In this document: piece after piece, positions 25,401 through 39,900 of the stretch | Layout: each line of letters begins with the position of its first letter | Position numbering within the stretch: position 1 is the first letter of the stretch | DNA from: Ancistrus triradiatus | Taxonomy: Eukaryota > Chordata > Actinopteri > Siluriformes > Loricariidae | Direction of reading: 5' to 3' | Length of the DNA: 64,000 bases | Assembly: GCA_025084515.1 (NCBI GenBank) | Contig: JAJAGP010000225.1 | Coordinates: forward strand, 124,001-188,000 | Notes under the pieces: model-generated | Database searches by the model: none | What the model was told of the DNA's origin: nothing | The model's input: the letters and a program-made list of their open reading frames with translations, nothing else | Translations under genes and position numbers: made by a program

Positions 25401-28400
25401 GCCCGTTTTACAGCGCTCCTCTGAATTCGAAAAAGGGGCCAATGTTTTTCTCCATGGCAACGCGCACAACAGTTTGAGCACGGCTAAGCTCTGACTCAAC
25501 GCACAGAGCTCGAAGGACAGTGAACGCACCGCGGTCCGCGCCAGGGTTTTCCCTCAGACGTCGACCCTCTCCCAGCAACCCTGCTGCGGCTGACGTTAGC
25601 CAGGCAGGGACCCGAGCCGTTCTCGGAGACGATCTGCAGCTGACTCCCATTAAAAACCCCTAGGTTCGCGCATAGTTGGCTCGCCCGCCATCTCTGAAAT
25701 CACCGCCTCGTTTTTAAGGGGCTCAGAATGCTGAAAATCTGCAGCTGCCTGGTGAAAGCGCGGGTTTAACATAAAGCTCTTCTGATTGGGCACACTGCAA
25801 GGACATTCTGCTCGGTGTCTGTGTCTTCAGCGGGATTGGGTCAGAGGGATTAGGGTCTGGCGCTCAGGCCTCAAGCCTGGCCAGCAAAGAGGGCACATGT
25901 ATGTAATCTCTCAGCTTTCTAAGCACCAAATCCACGATGACACACCAGGCCTGTGCGTCTCAGCTCTCTTTACAAAGCACAGCTATAGCCTCCAAACGTT
26001 TGGACACTAGGTCTCCAGACTGACCCAAACCCGATTTGAATTTAAAACTAAATACCTGCTAGGGGTAACAACACGGAACATGTACGGTCGAGCCTGAATA
26101 GACAGCAGTATTGCAGGGAGGGGAGGCCCTGCGCAGGAACTCAATAATAACTTTCAGCGGTCTAGCCAGGAGGCTGGAGGCCCAGACTTTGGCTGTTCCA
26201 TCCTCTTGCCAAACCCCCTCGGCTGCCTCAGGCTCCTCCCTCTGTCCCGGCCTGTGTCTGCTCTGCTGGCCTAATGCGTTCTACAGACAGGCCCAGCGCT
26301 CTTAAAGAGACACACGGTACATTTTTCTCCCCTGAATCACTCCCGTTGATGCAACCACCATCTCGGAGCAGAGATCATTATTTCCAGGCTTTCAATTCCA
26401 GCTGTCCCCCTCCTCCAAAACCACCTTCCTCTCAAACTTCCTTGGCCTGGCCTCCTTTGACGTTACGCAGGAAAAACAGGGTCTAAATCTCAAAGTTGAG
26501 AGCGGTGCTTGTCAAACGCGATCAGAGGCGCCCGGCGTGAAAACGCGTTTCAAGTCATTATCATGATAATCGTTCGGGGCCAAATCCAATAGGCATGCTC
26601 AGACAGCGCAGGGCTTTTGGGCGAAAGGGCTGGGATGGTGGGGCTACGCTTCTGCTCGTAAATCAACACGGATTGTATTACCGCTGTCTGCATGGGCAGG
26701 GAATAATAATGGATCCGGACGCTAAGTGCATCGGTCTGAAAGACAAAGCCGCACTCGAGACCCGAAGCAGTAAGTGCAGTCTGGCTTCGGCAGCCCCTCT
26801 AGGAAACGCGGCCCATATAGATGCAGTTACAGGAACGCTCAGTACACGTCATGCGCACTCCGTACTGAACGATCAGGACCGAAGTACCGAATCTCTCGCG
26901 CGGATCGAACCAGATTTAACCCCCCAAAACGTCTCGTGCAGGGTCTAGCATCTGAGCTGAGAGACAGCACGGAGCCAGCTCTCCAGTTAAGCAGAGCAGT
27001 ACACCACAGCGAGGAAATAATTAAAAATTTAAAGGGCTTGAGTGACATAGAAACCTTCAAGGGCGTGTGCCTGCCAAACATGTTTTTTTTTCTCCCTCTC
27101 TCTCTCTCTCTCCAATTCTTCCCCCGTCAGCGATTCTTTCTTCTCTACGGACGGCGTAGCGCGGGGGCGGGAAAGAGGCTGGAAACTTAACTCCGCAGAG
27201 ACGTTTTTAAGGAAATCGAGGCGGAAACTGAAAAGCAGCCAACAGAGAGGCTGAGAGAGGAGGCTGCTGCGCTTCCGGACGCAACCCCACACACACGCCG
27301 AATCGCGGACCCATTCAACGCCGCTGCCTCAATTCGGATTTCCTTGCCAATTTCATGCTAGCGTGGGCTCCAAAGGATAGCTTTTCCAAAAGTAGCTATC
27401 CAGATCTGCAAAGCGATGAGTAACCCAGACGACGCAAAACGGGGCGACTTCTGAAAATGGTTTAATTGGGTTTTAAGACTAAGCCCCTACTGATAATTCC
27501 TCTTTCACAATCCTGAATTGTCTTCACTTGCTTTGCTTTGTTAAAAAGCGAACGCCTGAGATGACGCACAGGCGCACACAAGTCTACCACATAACGTTTC
27601 CAGGCAATAGGATCGTGCATACAAATTGCTGGAGCTATCGATTTTAAGTATCTAACTCAAGCATATTTCAGCGTGGGCTCCAATGGGTAGCTTGGAAAAG
27701 TAGCTATCCAGATCTAAAAAGGCGATGCGTAACCCAAGCTCCTGCTACGTGCATAACAGTGCAACTTATGAGACCCGATATCTGTGCGATTTATGGCCAC
27801 GGTTTTTACGGTTTTAAGACTAAACCCCTCCTCTTTCACAGTCCAGAATTTTCTTCGCTTGCTTTGTTTGCTTTCTTAAAAAGAATTCTACCACATAATG
27901 TTTCCACACGATGGATTGTGTAAACATTTTTTATGTTTTTTAAATGCTACCCTTTAAGTTTACCCCGTCTCAACCTATGATTGGCTAGAAGAAGGTAGAA
28001 AGGGCAAATCACACCCCTCAAACCCCCTTACCAATGGGCCGAAACAGAGGACCAATCAATGGAGTACGTTTAAATGCAGCTAACGACAAGAAATCCGATT
28101 TTGGCAACGATCACTTCACCAATCTTACATGGGAAACCTCCACATCTACGCAAATAACTACTGTGGGACTGTGGTAGCCTAGCGGGTAAGGTACTGGACT
28201 ATGGACCAGAAGGTCCAGGGTTCAAATCCCACCTCTGCCAAGCTGCCACTGTTGGGTCCTTGAGCAAGACCCTTAACCCACAATTGCTTGGATTGTACCA
28301 ATTGTAAGTCGCTCTGGATAAGGGCGTCTGCTAAATGCTGTAAATGTAAATGTATTTCTCAGTAACATGACTACCAGCTACTACGTAAGTACCTAAAATC

Positions 28401-30886
28401 AAGCAGCTTTTAGCGTGTAGCTTGGAAAAGTAGCAATCGAGATCTAAAAGGCGATGAGTAACCCAGACAACGCAAACAGAGCCTGCCTCTTTACGAAACT
28501 CTATATCTGTGCATTTTATGGCCACTGTTTTATGGTTTTACTGATAATTCCTCTTTCCCAATCCTGCATTTTAATTCGCTTGCTTTGTTCGATTTTCTTC
28601 AAAAGCGAACAGTTGATGCCCGGGGATGACGCACGGGCGCACAGAACTCCGTTGAGTCATCCTGGTGCGTAGAACTATGCACCATCTGTGTGAATCACGT
28701 CTGCCGTCCTGCCCAATAAAAAAAAAAAAAATGCCCCTCCATTCTGCAAAAAATGCCTGCTAAACTCTGTGCTACCACCAACTGAACCAACTGCTCAAAG
28801 GCTGAGGGGGAGAAAAGGCAATGAACTTCTGACCTGTCGTAGAGGGCTTTAGAGGAAGCTTGGGAGCTCGGGGGCATCTAGAGTGCATCTCCGAGCCTGT
28901 GTCTGTACCTCTCACCCTGCAGGGCTGTAAAAAAAGGCACTAAAACCCAAACATCCAGCCCTTTTTTATGGCAGCCAGATGGTGGGGGAAGCTGGGTGCC
29001 ACCGTGCTCCTTCGCCTATGGACTTGTCTTCTCCAGCTCTAGTAAAAGCAGCTGACCTCGGCTTTATAAAAAGAGGAAAGAGACCAAAGAGCAGGCGACG
29101 AGGGCACAGGTGACGGAGGCGCTCAAGCAGGGTGCCAGGTTTTATAAACGGGACGGGTGGCTTGGACAGATTTAGCACTCAGCTGAAGCAGGAAGGCAAG
29201 GGGGGGAGGGCACGGGAACCGCCAAAATAATTAGAGTTTGTCACCTGGAAATGCGTTCTGCGGCCTCCTGGAAATCATTCCAGCGAGTTGAATGCCTCCA
29301 GGTTTGGCGGTATGTAACCGTAAGGCCCCCCCCTTTTCACATAAGACCCGGAGCACTGCAGATCCCTCCCTCCACCCTCGCTGCCAGTTGTAACGCTGCA
29401 TGTTCATACATGATGGTAAAACCCAGAACAGTCAGTAGAGCATGGGCGAAAGTATGTGGAGCTAAACAAAATTGAACACGCAACCGTAATGCGCATGCAC
29501 ACTCAATCTGTTTTCTTTAACAAATCTTAGATCGCCTACCCTTCAACCTGCAGAAATGTTTTTCTTCACAACTAATAGCTGGATAACTGGAAAACGTTTC
29601 CAGACGTGGGATTGTGTATGAAAATCACCAGAACCCTCTAGACACAAACGCACACTTAAGTTTATATAATGTGGCTTTTTGAAAACTTGCTACCAAGGTT
29701 CATTTCTCAACCTAAGATTGGGTAGATGAAGGTTAAAAGGGCAAGTCCCACCCCTCAACCCCCCTACCAATGGGACAAAAGACAGGCTCAATCTGTCCAA
29801 GAAGGACTGCGTTTACATGAAGATAACGACAAGAAATCATTCAAAATTTGGCAAAAAAAACGTGCACTGATATTGATTTTCTTGGGTCGATACAATAACC
29901 GATTAAAAGCACATTATATTATTGTGGCCGATAATAAAACCGATAATTTAGCCTTTCTGTATTTAGTAGGAGATAATATTTTAATCTGTATATGAATTGC
30001 TGTTCAAAACTGGATCAGCAAGTCATTGCACATAGCAGGTAAATCTGTCACGATGATTACTGTACACATAAGTTGCAGTTCATAAAGGCAAACTGGTTTC
30101 ATTCCATTTGATTTTCTGACCTTCCTTTAAAAAGGTGAGAATCGTTTTTTTAGGATTGGTACAGGGTGCAACAAGAACAATTAAGTGTTTAAGAAAGCTT
30201 ATGAGAAGCCCCAAGAAAAAACAGAACTGCATACGTAACTACAGTCGGCAACATCAGATACTGTGCTTTATGAATCACCGCCAAAAGAAAACCAAAGATA
30301 TATATATACACCGTATTTTCCGGGCTATAAAGCGCACCGGATTATAAGGCGCGATATCAACGATCGGCTGCTAACGGATCTATTTTCATACATAAAGCGC
30401 ACCGGGTTATAAGGCGCATGAAATGAAACAAAACTCTTAAGTTCCCTCGGAAGCTCAGTTTGGTCTTTACCTGGCGCAGGGCGTCTTCTTGCTTCCTCCA
30501 CTTCCGTACCATTGATTCGTTAATGTTGAATTCTCTCACAGCTGCTCTATGACCATGTTGTACTGAGTGACTGATAGCGTTGAGTTTGAAATCCGCTTCG
30601 CAAAGTGAAATGAATGAATGCACGTACCCTAATGCTGAAGCACATACCGTATTACTCCGCTATGCTGCGCACTACGGTGGCCGTAAGCTTCGTAACTTAC
30701 CAAAGGTCGTGCTAAAACATTTTGACAGATTTATGAGCGCCCCGTGTACCATCTACAATCGGTTCTAGGTCAGAAGGCACAACCAGAATTAATTCATACA
30801 TTAGACGCACCGCATTTTAAGGCACACTGTCGATTTTTGAGAAAATGAAAGGATTTTAAGTGCGCCTTATGGTCCGAAAAATACGG

Positions 30887-30961
<75 letters not shown>

Positions 30962-33900
30962 ATAAAATTCTAATCTAAATTCTAACTGAAAAAAAAATCC
31001 ATATACTCCAATAATATATCAGCCCCCGATACATCAAGCATCACTTTAAATAAAAAGACAAAAACAAACAATCCCATTAGTCTTCTGCAATTAATGGACT
31101 AGAAGCAGAGGTTCCAAATTGTAAACAACATGCTCTATTGTAGCTTCACCATATCTTAAATAACCGAAGGAAAACATTCCTTTTTTAATTTCGGAAGAAT
31201 AACAATACAAAAATAACGTGTACTTTTCCTGTACTGAAATTAGAGTTTTAAATCATGTTACTTTAACAACAAAGGTTTCTAAAAATCTTCTGTTAAATTA
31301 TACTGCTGCTACTTTGCACATGCTACCTGCAAGTTAGTTCATTAATTTTTTACTTTTTGATATTCATCTTCATTGTTAGTTAACAAATGCACTGAAACAA
31401 CCTCAAGCTAAATGCAAAGGCTGACCCCTACTTAAGGCTTATTTGGTACGAATCCGAATAATCGATTATTCTATAATCTCGTTTGTTGCAGCCCTAATTA
31501 GTAGGGCTGTGCTAAAACATGCAATATTTATTTTCGCGATACACTACATCGATTTCTCAAAATATCCATTATTTTGAAGGAAGAAAAAGCACATTTTAAA
31601 TGGAGAGTAAAACTACAATCTCCGCTCCTGTAGATGTCGCAGTACAGTGTTTTGACGCAGTTTATCTGCTGAATTATCGATGTGATGTGATGTATTAGGA
31701 CGACTCAGATTGTACACTAACTTGCAATTCAGTTGTTTTTAGATTTTCAGTGAACTATGTGGAATATCGCAATATGCATCGTATCGCAATGTACCGTGAT
31801 ATAATCGTATCGTGACGAAATTTGTTATACATTTAATCCACACTACCAGCAGAACGAATACAGCCAGTCAGCCATGTTATAGTCTCTCTATGCAGTGCAG
31901 CTACCTGCCATCTTATCAGTGTCAAATGAACTAAGGTATAAAATGCATGTAAACCTCTGTTGACCGTAGCAAGAGGTGCTAACAAACATCTTTAACCTTT
32001 TACATTTAATCCGTCACGCCATGCGTCTCCCACTTGGAAGAAAGCACCATGATCACAAGGTTTTGACGAGTCAGATCGCAAATCACTTTACTGTTCAAAT
32101 ATTTATTTTAGTTTCCGAGGCAAATTGCAAATACCAGCGTCCTCCGTCACGCCGTGTCACAAACGACACACTCAAACCACCTCACCAAACTGGATGTTAA
32201 CACAACCACTGTTACTCATGTTACTCACACGACATTAGAAAGCAAAATGGCGCGAGTTGGGGAAATTCGATCGAGCCTACATGCCCTGAATAACCCGATT
32301 ACCGTCTAAAAATCCGGCGGCCTTTATTGGATTTTTCGAAATCCGATAACGGTTGTGCTTCGATTTCGGATATCGAGGTGTGCATTATACGTGCACTTCA
32401 GTACCTGCTGAAATGGGATGATGATTGGATTAATATTGGGTGCCTAATGTCATTTCCACCGTTTCTGTTGCTCTGCTTAAGCGATTGGCTGCTCCTATTT
32501 TTTTTTTTTAAAGAAACAAGTGCCATTTTATACACCTCAGCTCCCACCTCTTTTATTTACCCTGCTGGCTCACGTTAACGTTTATGTCCTGCAATTCAAC
32601 CTGACCTTTCCACAACCCCTGGAACAGGCCTTCCTGGGCCATTAGATTAGAGCTGTGACTGTGGGGCTATTGGGAGTTAGAAGGTTAACTGTCTCCTCGG
32701 TGGCTTGCGAGGGCTGCTGTAAAAATGGGAGCACGGGGTCACGGAGCTTTTTCTCGCTGTCCAAATGACCCCGGTCATCACCTCACCTTGGTCTGGCCTT
32801 TTGTCACCAGAGTTTATGGGCTGGTACTAAGGCTGAGGTAAAATGCACTGCCCCTAAACAATCTAACCATATAACATCATACCTTTAAAAGGATTGGATA
32901 ATTCTACCTAAAAATGTGTGTTTTACTCTTATTGACTTATATCCTCTCAATGCGAACCACATACACCAAAGTCTGTAGTATACTCATGATTCTACACACA
33001 GACGGACAAAATGCTGTCCAAATGACCCCGGTCATCACCTCACCTTGGTCTGGTCCTTCGTCACCAGAGCTTACAAGCTATTACTAAGGCTTAAAATTCA
33101 CCGCTCCTAAACAACCTAACATATAATGACATGTTCTAGGATTTAATACAGAAATCTGACTTCATCTGCGTCTTCTACTCCAAATTCTTCACTGAGTGTA
33201 TATACATGTGCTTAATAATCCCGATCACAATCGGATTTGTGCAGTAATTGGAGTACGGAATCTGATAGAGAGAGCTGGATTTAACTCAGTAATCTGATTT
33301 CTCAGTGCATGTATCCTGTTACTCAGATTTCAATCTGTTTTCTCAGGTCCACTTGGCTTTTTTGGGAGCTTTTTTCCACTGGTCTGATGGCTTACTTTTG
33401 TTGTAGGATCTGGCAACCCCAGAATTAAATCATTGGCTGGCTGCAAAGTAGAAATCCGATTATAACCAGAGTCACAAACACCGGAGCTTTCCCATTATCT
33501 GTCTGCACTTGATGGGATTACTAACAAAATCTGGCACCGGATTCAGGAAACTGTCTTAAAAATCATCTTTCATATGTGTTTTTTCTTAAGAAAAAAGTTA
33601 CGACAAATTGCTATATTTCAAATTACATCATAAGAATTATCTTAACTCTTTTCTTAAGAAGAGTTCCAAGAACAAGTGGTATCCTTGAAAGATCTTAAGT
33701 TCTTAAATGTTTTCTTCGACTGAGAGCTGACAAAGTAAGCATCTAAATTTACCAAACGAGGACACCAACTCTGCTACTCTCCTCATCTTTTACTTTCCGC
33801 CGTCACCCCACAATTATCGTATTGTCTTAAGAATATCTTTAGGAAACAATTCAGATTTTCTTAAGATAATATTAGAGATAATATTTTAAAATTACTAGGA

Positions 33901-36900
33901 TTTTTTAAAGACAATATTTAAGATAATATTTGATGATAATTCAGATTTTTATTTAAGAACATTCTTATGAACATCTTAGTGTTTGTCTTAAGAACCTTCG
34001 TAGTTTTTTCTCAAGAAAGCTTTCGTGAATCCGGCCCGAGATTTTCTGCAGTTACTGGATTATGGATGTAAACACACTCAACGTATACCGACTTAAATCC
34101 AGTCAAAACGAACCGTTTAAATACTCATTGACTCTCATTTACCACACACACCAAAGTCATGATTCTACACACGTCTCTGAGAGCTGCGTGTCCCCTAATA
34201 TGCCTGAAAAATTTGTTTTCAGCACATTTCTAGCAGCACAGCCTAAGATAAGGCGCTGCAGAAACTAATTCAGAGTAGGAAGTGCAGTTTAGAGCTGATT
34301 CTCCGTTGTAAACTATCGTGAAAGACCTCTTTGGCTACGGCTCAAAACTCGGACATGGAGGGCGTTCGCATTCCAGGAAATTTCCGCCACGCTAGCTAGA
34401 GTCCAGCGCTGAATCGGGATACTTCCCCGGCCGCAGCTGTCTCGCCTTCTGCAAGCGAGGCCTTCTGAAAAAGCAACAACCAAGCCTTGGCAGGAATTTC
34501 AGGGAAAACAGATTGCGATCGACCTCGAAAACCCAGCGAGGGTGCGAATTTCTAGGCTGAAATCTGCCCCCTCCCCTCTCTCTCCACCCGCCCTCAATTC
34601 AGGTTTCATCAAACTGAACTTCCTATTGAAGTGACCTGGAGTGCATGTCCCTAGCCTATCTGCTCATGTGTTTCCATTTTGCTCGGAGGAGAATGACCTC
34701 AGCGCAGTAAAAAGCAGACGAGGACTGCGTACCAGATGTGAGCAGGAAGGAGCAGAGGAGGAAGGAGAAGGGGAGTGGAAGAGAGAAAGAGCGAGAAGGG
34801 GCGCAAAAAAAAAAAAAAAACCTGCCTGAAGAATTTACTGCCAGCTCTTACACAGGCCTGTGATTAAGGGTTCAAATGGAGTTCCTGAGGTTTCGGGGCC
34901 AGCTCAGACATTGGCGCTGTTTGTCAGAAACGTAGGAAGATGGGGAGAGAATCTCAACTCAGCTCGCGCTGGAACAGATTTCTCCTTCAGCCCTAGTATG
35001 GCACACAGCCTACCCCAGCCCCTCACCCCGGCGATCAAATGCCAGTGTCACTCTACACTCGAGCGCACCTGCCAGCAACACAATGACACGCTTCCTCCGG
35101 CGGCACGCAGCCAAGGCCTTCCGTCGTATTTGCTGCAGGTTGCGCCACAACAAAGAGAGATAAATTAGGGAGAAGGCTTGATAATAGGGTGACTAATCAG
35201 TAGCCTGAGCGGAGGCCGGCTGAACCGCGGCGGCGCTCTTTCGCGTTCGGTCAGCCTTGCGGGGCCGAGCTCGTTCCTGGCGCGGCCATTAACTCGCGCT
35301 TTTGCAGCTTGACCCAGACATTCCAGTCATATCCGTCTGGGGTTTGTTTTAATCCGGATGTTCTGACAATGTGCAATTACATAAGCGTCTGCTGCCAGGG
35401 CTGTTTTTAACAGCGCCGGGTTTTTGCCAACAGGACCTTGGAACCGGCTGACTTTTTAAGACCTCGGTTTAAGGCAGACTGCATGTCAGACTATGAAAAG
35501 CCGTCATAAAAAGACTTTTAACAACAGCCTGCGGGGGCTGCTCCCTACAATACGAGCGGGGGAATACACGCAAGCCGTGACCTCAACCGTCGGATGCGTC
35601 CTACCGCCCTCGACATTTCACGCTCCCTTCTCGACATCTGCCTCGCCCCTACCAATGCAGCCCATTACCATAATGACGCTGTTTATCGGAGGGGGGGTAG
35701 GAGACGACGCCGAGCCAAAGAGGTGTGAGCGGTGTCAATCGTGTTCGCCGACCTCTCGCACCCGTTTCACCGGCTCCAGCGCCTTCGTTTGCTAACGGAG
35801 AGACGAGTACCGTGCTTCTAACGTCAGCGCATCGGTCTCGGCCTCTCTGCTTGCCTGCAATTGCCAGTCCTCGTCTTAAGGTGGATATTAGTGGTTCCAT
35901 TAAGGGAAGAGCAGGGCTGAGCGGTCACACTATTTCAGGCCCTGCTCTGCTCCGGCTGCTGGAGCGCTATAAATACATGCAGACGCCCATCGCAGGCTTT
36001 CTATCACGACGTCCCAAAAGGGGGGTGTTGTAGGGGCATAGCTTTAGCCTTAACCGGGCCCCATATAGGTCTGAAAGGTGATGCGAGCGCCGTGTCACTG
36101 AGTAATTGGGGATGACATGAGTGTAAAGGCACAAGAGGCCACCGAACAAAGCTCTGTCCTCACAAAAACAGAAGAGCAGAGACAGGAGCGAGCGAGCTAA
36201 AGAGACGCTACAGCAGATGTCTCCGCAGAGGACCAAGCAGCCTGAGAGGGGCAACGAGAACAAAGAAGCTGGCCAGGATGGATGGAAAGTCCTAAGCTAA
36301 GCTCTATAGAGTGTGGTTGGTAAATTATTATCATGAACCTACCAATAAGAGTAACCGTCGATGGACATTCAAGGGCCAGATCACTGGTCCACATTATGTC
36401 ACAGGTATGCGTCGCTTAACGTCCGCATTACCATCTGTGATCTTTTATTTTAAACAGTATTAATTAAAACGCACCATGAAAACCTTTAGTACAGTACTTC
36501 CCTGTACAATACAGCAAATCCTATATTTGTATAGTTTCTAAAACCTGAAACACGCGCTGAAAACGAAAGTACGTTGCTGTGTTGTTTGCTTCGAGACTGC
36601 AATTCTCCTTTCTGTCAACAGGTGTCGCAAGGGTTGCCTCCTACTAGTTCATTCAGACACGGATTAGATATACAGTGGAACCTCAGAATTCAAACACTTC
36701 TTCACTCGAACAATTTGGGAATGAATTGTTTTTTGCTCCCAATTTCAAACAAAAATTCCGACTTCGAACATCGGTACCCTAAATAAAACACTCAATGGTG
36801 CGATCTTCCAAACACGATGCACGTAATCCAGTCCGGTCAGTGGTGATAATGTACCAATGTGGTATGCCAATCACCATAGAATCCATAAGAAGAACTAAAG

Positions 36901-39900
36901 TGTGATCGTTGGCATATTGTGTACAGTGGAACCTTGGAATTCAAACTTAATTGGTTCCAGAAGGCCGATTTGTTCAAAGTCAGAATCATTTGTTCAAATT
37001 TCCCCATAAGAATGAATAAGGTTTAATCCGTTCCCAACCCCCAAATGATTGTTTGTTATGTCTACATCCGTATGTAATTAACGATTAAAAGCCTGAATAA
37101 AGCATGTAATACAATAACGATAATAACCAAGAAATATATTAAATAATATAAAGACATGAAATTAATGAACACTCCCCCAATGCATCTCGAAAAGCCACCA
37201 ACCACGGCTCTCGCCCTCACCATTCTTGAAATGTGACAAATGTCTTGCCAGCAATGAAATTCTACCCTGTTAAGCAGCCAAGTTTTCCCGGCGGTAGGTG
37301 GCACTTTAATCCTACCGACAGATTTCACTGTACGATAATGCCGAGCCATGCTACTGGCCACACCCCCTTCCCGCCTCACCTGTTTGTTAAAGATGTTTTT
37401 GAGCAAAGGTTAAAGTAATGCTTTCTATTTTCAAACTTGGGTAAATGTATAGAAACTGTTTATATACATTGTATATGTGATTGTATGATCATGAGGGCTG
37501 CTCAGTAAAACACATTATGTCAGCATCAGGTATGAATGTCACTGCCTTTGTCTAGTTTTTTGTAACCTCGTCAAGTCACCAAACTGGCCTCTCACCAAAA
37601 GAAGCGATGAAACAGATGTAGGCGAGATAAAGAGGTAAGACGGTACATAATATAGTAATAATATACATAACATGCCTATGATCACACTCTAATTGTTGTT
37701 CTTCTCCTTGTGGGTTTTATGGTGATTGGGATACCACATTGGTGCATTGTCACCGCCGAATGGACTGGATTACATGGATCGTCTTTGGAAGATCGTACCA
37801 TTTAGTGTTTAATTAGGGTGCCCATGTTCAAAGTTGGAATTTCTGTTCGAATTTGGGGGCAAAAAAAATTTGAACCGACCGTTCAAAGTCTGGTTAAATG
37901 AATTCTGACGTTCCACTGTATATGTATATTATGTATACTATATTAGTCTACAGGTGCGATTTCAGACACCCCCTCAGTCTCTACAAAGTTTCACTTTATT
38001 ATTTATTAATTTCCTGTTTTCATTGATTATTAGAATTATTGTATTACTTTCCTTTGCTTTATGACTTTATTCATGTTTTTATTACATATGAATATAGGCA
38101 TTAAAAAACATCATTTAGGGGTCAGGAACGGATTACTCCTATATACATGACTTCTTATGGGGAAATTCATTTCATTTACATTTACAGCATTTAGCAGACG
38201 CCCTTATCCAGAGCGACTCACAATTGGTACAGTCTTACAATCCAAGCAATTGTGGGTTAAGGGCCTTGCTCAAGGACCCAACAGTGGCAGAGGTGGGATT
38301 TGAACCCTGGTCCTTCTGGTCCAGAGTCCAGTACCTTAACCACTAGGCTACCACAGTCCAGACTTTGAACAAATCCGATTTCGAACAGCCTTCCAGAACC
38401 AATTAAGTTTGAATTCCAAGGTTCTACTGTATTGATGCTCAGGACTAAACAGCTGATCAAGCACCATCGAAATGAATTGGACTTAACACTAGCCACTGTC
38501 TGCACTTCTCACAACATAAAGGATTATGTAGCTCCATTTGACGCCTCTTCTTGAGCTTAAGAGTATACAGGTACTTGACTCGACTGCCCATATTATGTAG
38601 AATATAGACGTGGTGGATAGAGGTGGATTTCTTTAGTCTCTCATATACATCTCAAAATAAAAAGTGCTTTCAGATCTCATAGAATCTGAAGTGCTGCCTA
38701 CACACTTAGGAATATAAGCGTGATTTCTCTAGTACGTATGAAAGTATCCTTTCATAAATTATGAGCTGCTTTTTTTAAATACAGAATAAGCCCCATTTGT
38801 TTAATGCACACTGGCAATTAATGTAAACGGCCACAAAAAAGGATCAATGTAGTCCAAATTTTAAAGATGTACAGTACTGTGCAAAAGTCTTGGGCCACCA
38901 TTAGATTTGTTGATTTAGCAATGCTATACTGACCATATATAACATATTGTGGACAACTGGACGCAAAATTTCTTAGATTCGTCAGTCCATACTGATCTTC
39001 TCCACAGATCTTCACTCCAGACTTTGTGAGCTTTAGCATATCTTAGCCTTTTCACTCTGTTCCCCGTCTGAAAAAGTGGTTCCTTGGCTGCTACCCTTCC
39101 AAAACGATCATTCATGATCAAGCTTCTTCGGACTGTAGAAGGGTCAACTTGGCATCCCGATGAAGCGCAAGGGGAGGTCACTTTAAATACTTGTCACTGT
39201 AGCCTACAGAAGCTGTTTTTAGTTTATTAGTCTATTTTGTTTTTTTTAATACAGCCTACAAATACTGCCTCTTGTATTTTCTAGTTGTATTCTAAGAAAG
39301 AACCTGAGAAATACTTATATACGGTCATTGTTCCACCTAATCTAATGGTGGGCTAAGACTTTTGCATGGTCACTGTACGTGTCAAGACTGAAATGTCGCT
39401 CAGTTGAAATTCTGTCCTGACTTTCAACACAGCATATAAACTGACCTTTAGCAAAGCGCACCAGTATCACAGTTTGTCAAGTTTAGTCAGCGAAGGGAGC
39501 CAAAAACACTGAGCTCACAATTAAAACATGATTCATGAACGCTCGGCCTCGTATTTGGATATTTGAGTGGTTTTTGGCCCAAAAACGCAAACTTTATTTA
39601 CTTAGCAAAAATGACTCTGAATGATTTGATATTACAAATTGAATAACATCTTAAGAGAACAACAGATGTCTGAGGTAATCGGTCGCCTTGGCCAACATTT
39701 TCTTATGAGAACACCACCAGCAATCAGGGTCTGGCAGGAATCGGGGCGGTTAGTAGAAAAACACTTTAGCTTCACTTCTTTGAGCTATTTAAGCAAATTA
39801 CGAAAGTGTGCTGCTTTCTTTTGTCCTGGCTATTCGCTGTGTACAAATCGTAACGCTCGGTTAAGAAACCTAACAGCTTAAGAACATGAACTAAATTTAC

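Larger units (their letters stand above)
36673..38429 (-). mobile_element. Tigger-like non-autonomous element in reverse orientation, split by a sibling copy and a SINE
   Basis: The left end CAGTGGAACCTCAGAATTCA and the right end TTGAATTCCAAGGTTCTACTG are the two ends of this family, with TA outside each. The segments 36673-36921 and 37921-38429 are complementary to the right and left parts of the copy between them, so this is one inverted element with an insertion. Confidence 0.7.

Noticed and set aside
28165..28353. Candidate tRNA gene because of A and B boxes
   Set aside because: It cannot fold a full cloverleaf and continues into an L2-like tail; five or more similar copies in the window show that it is a SINE.
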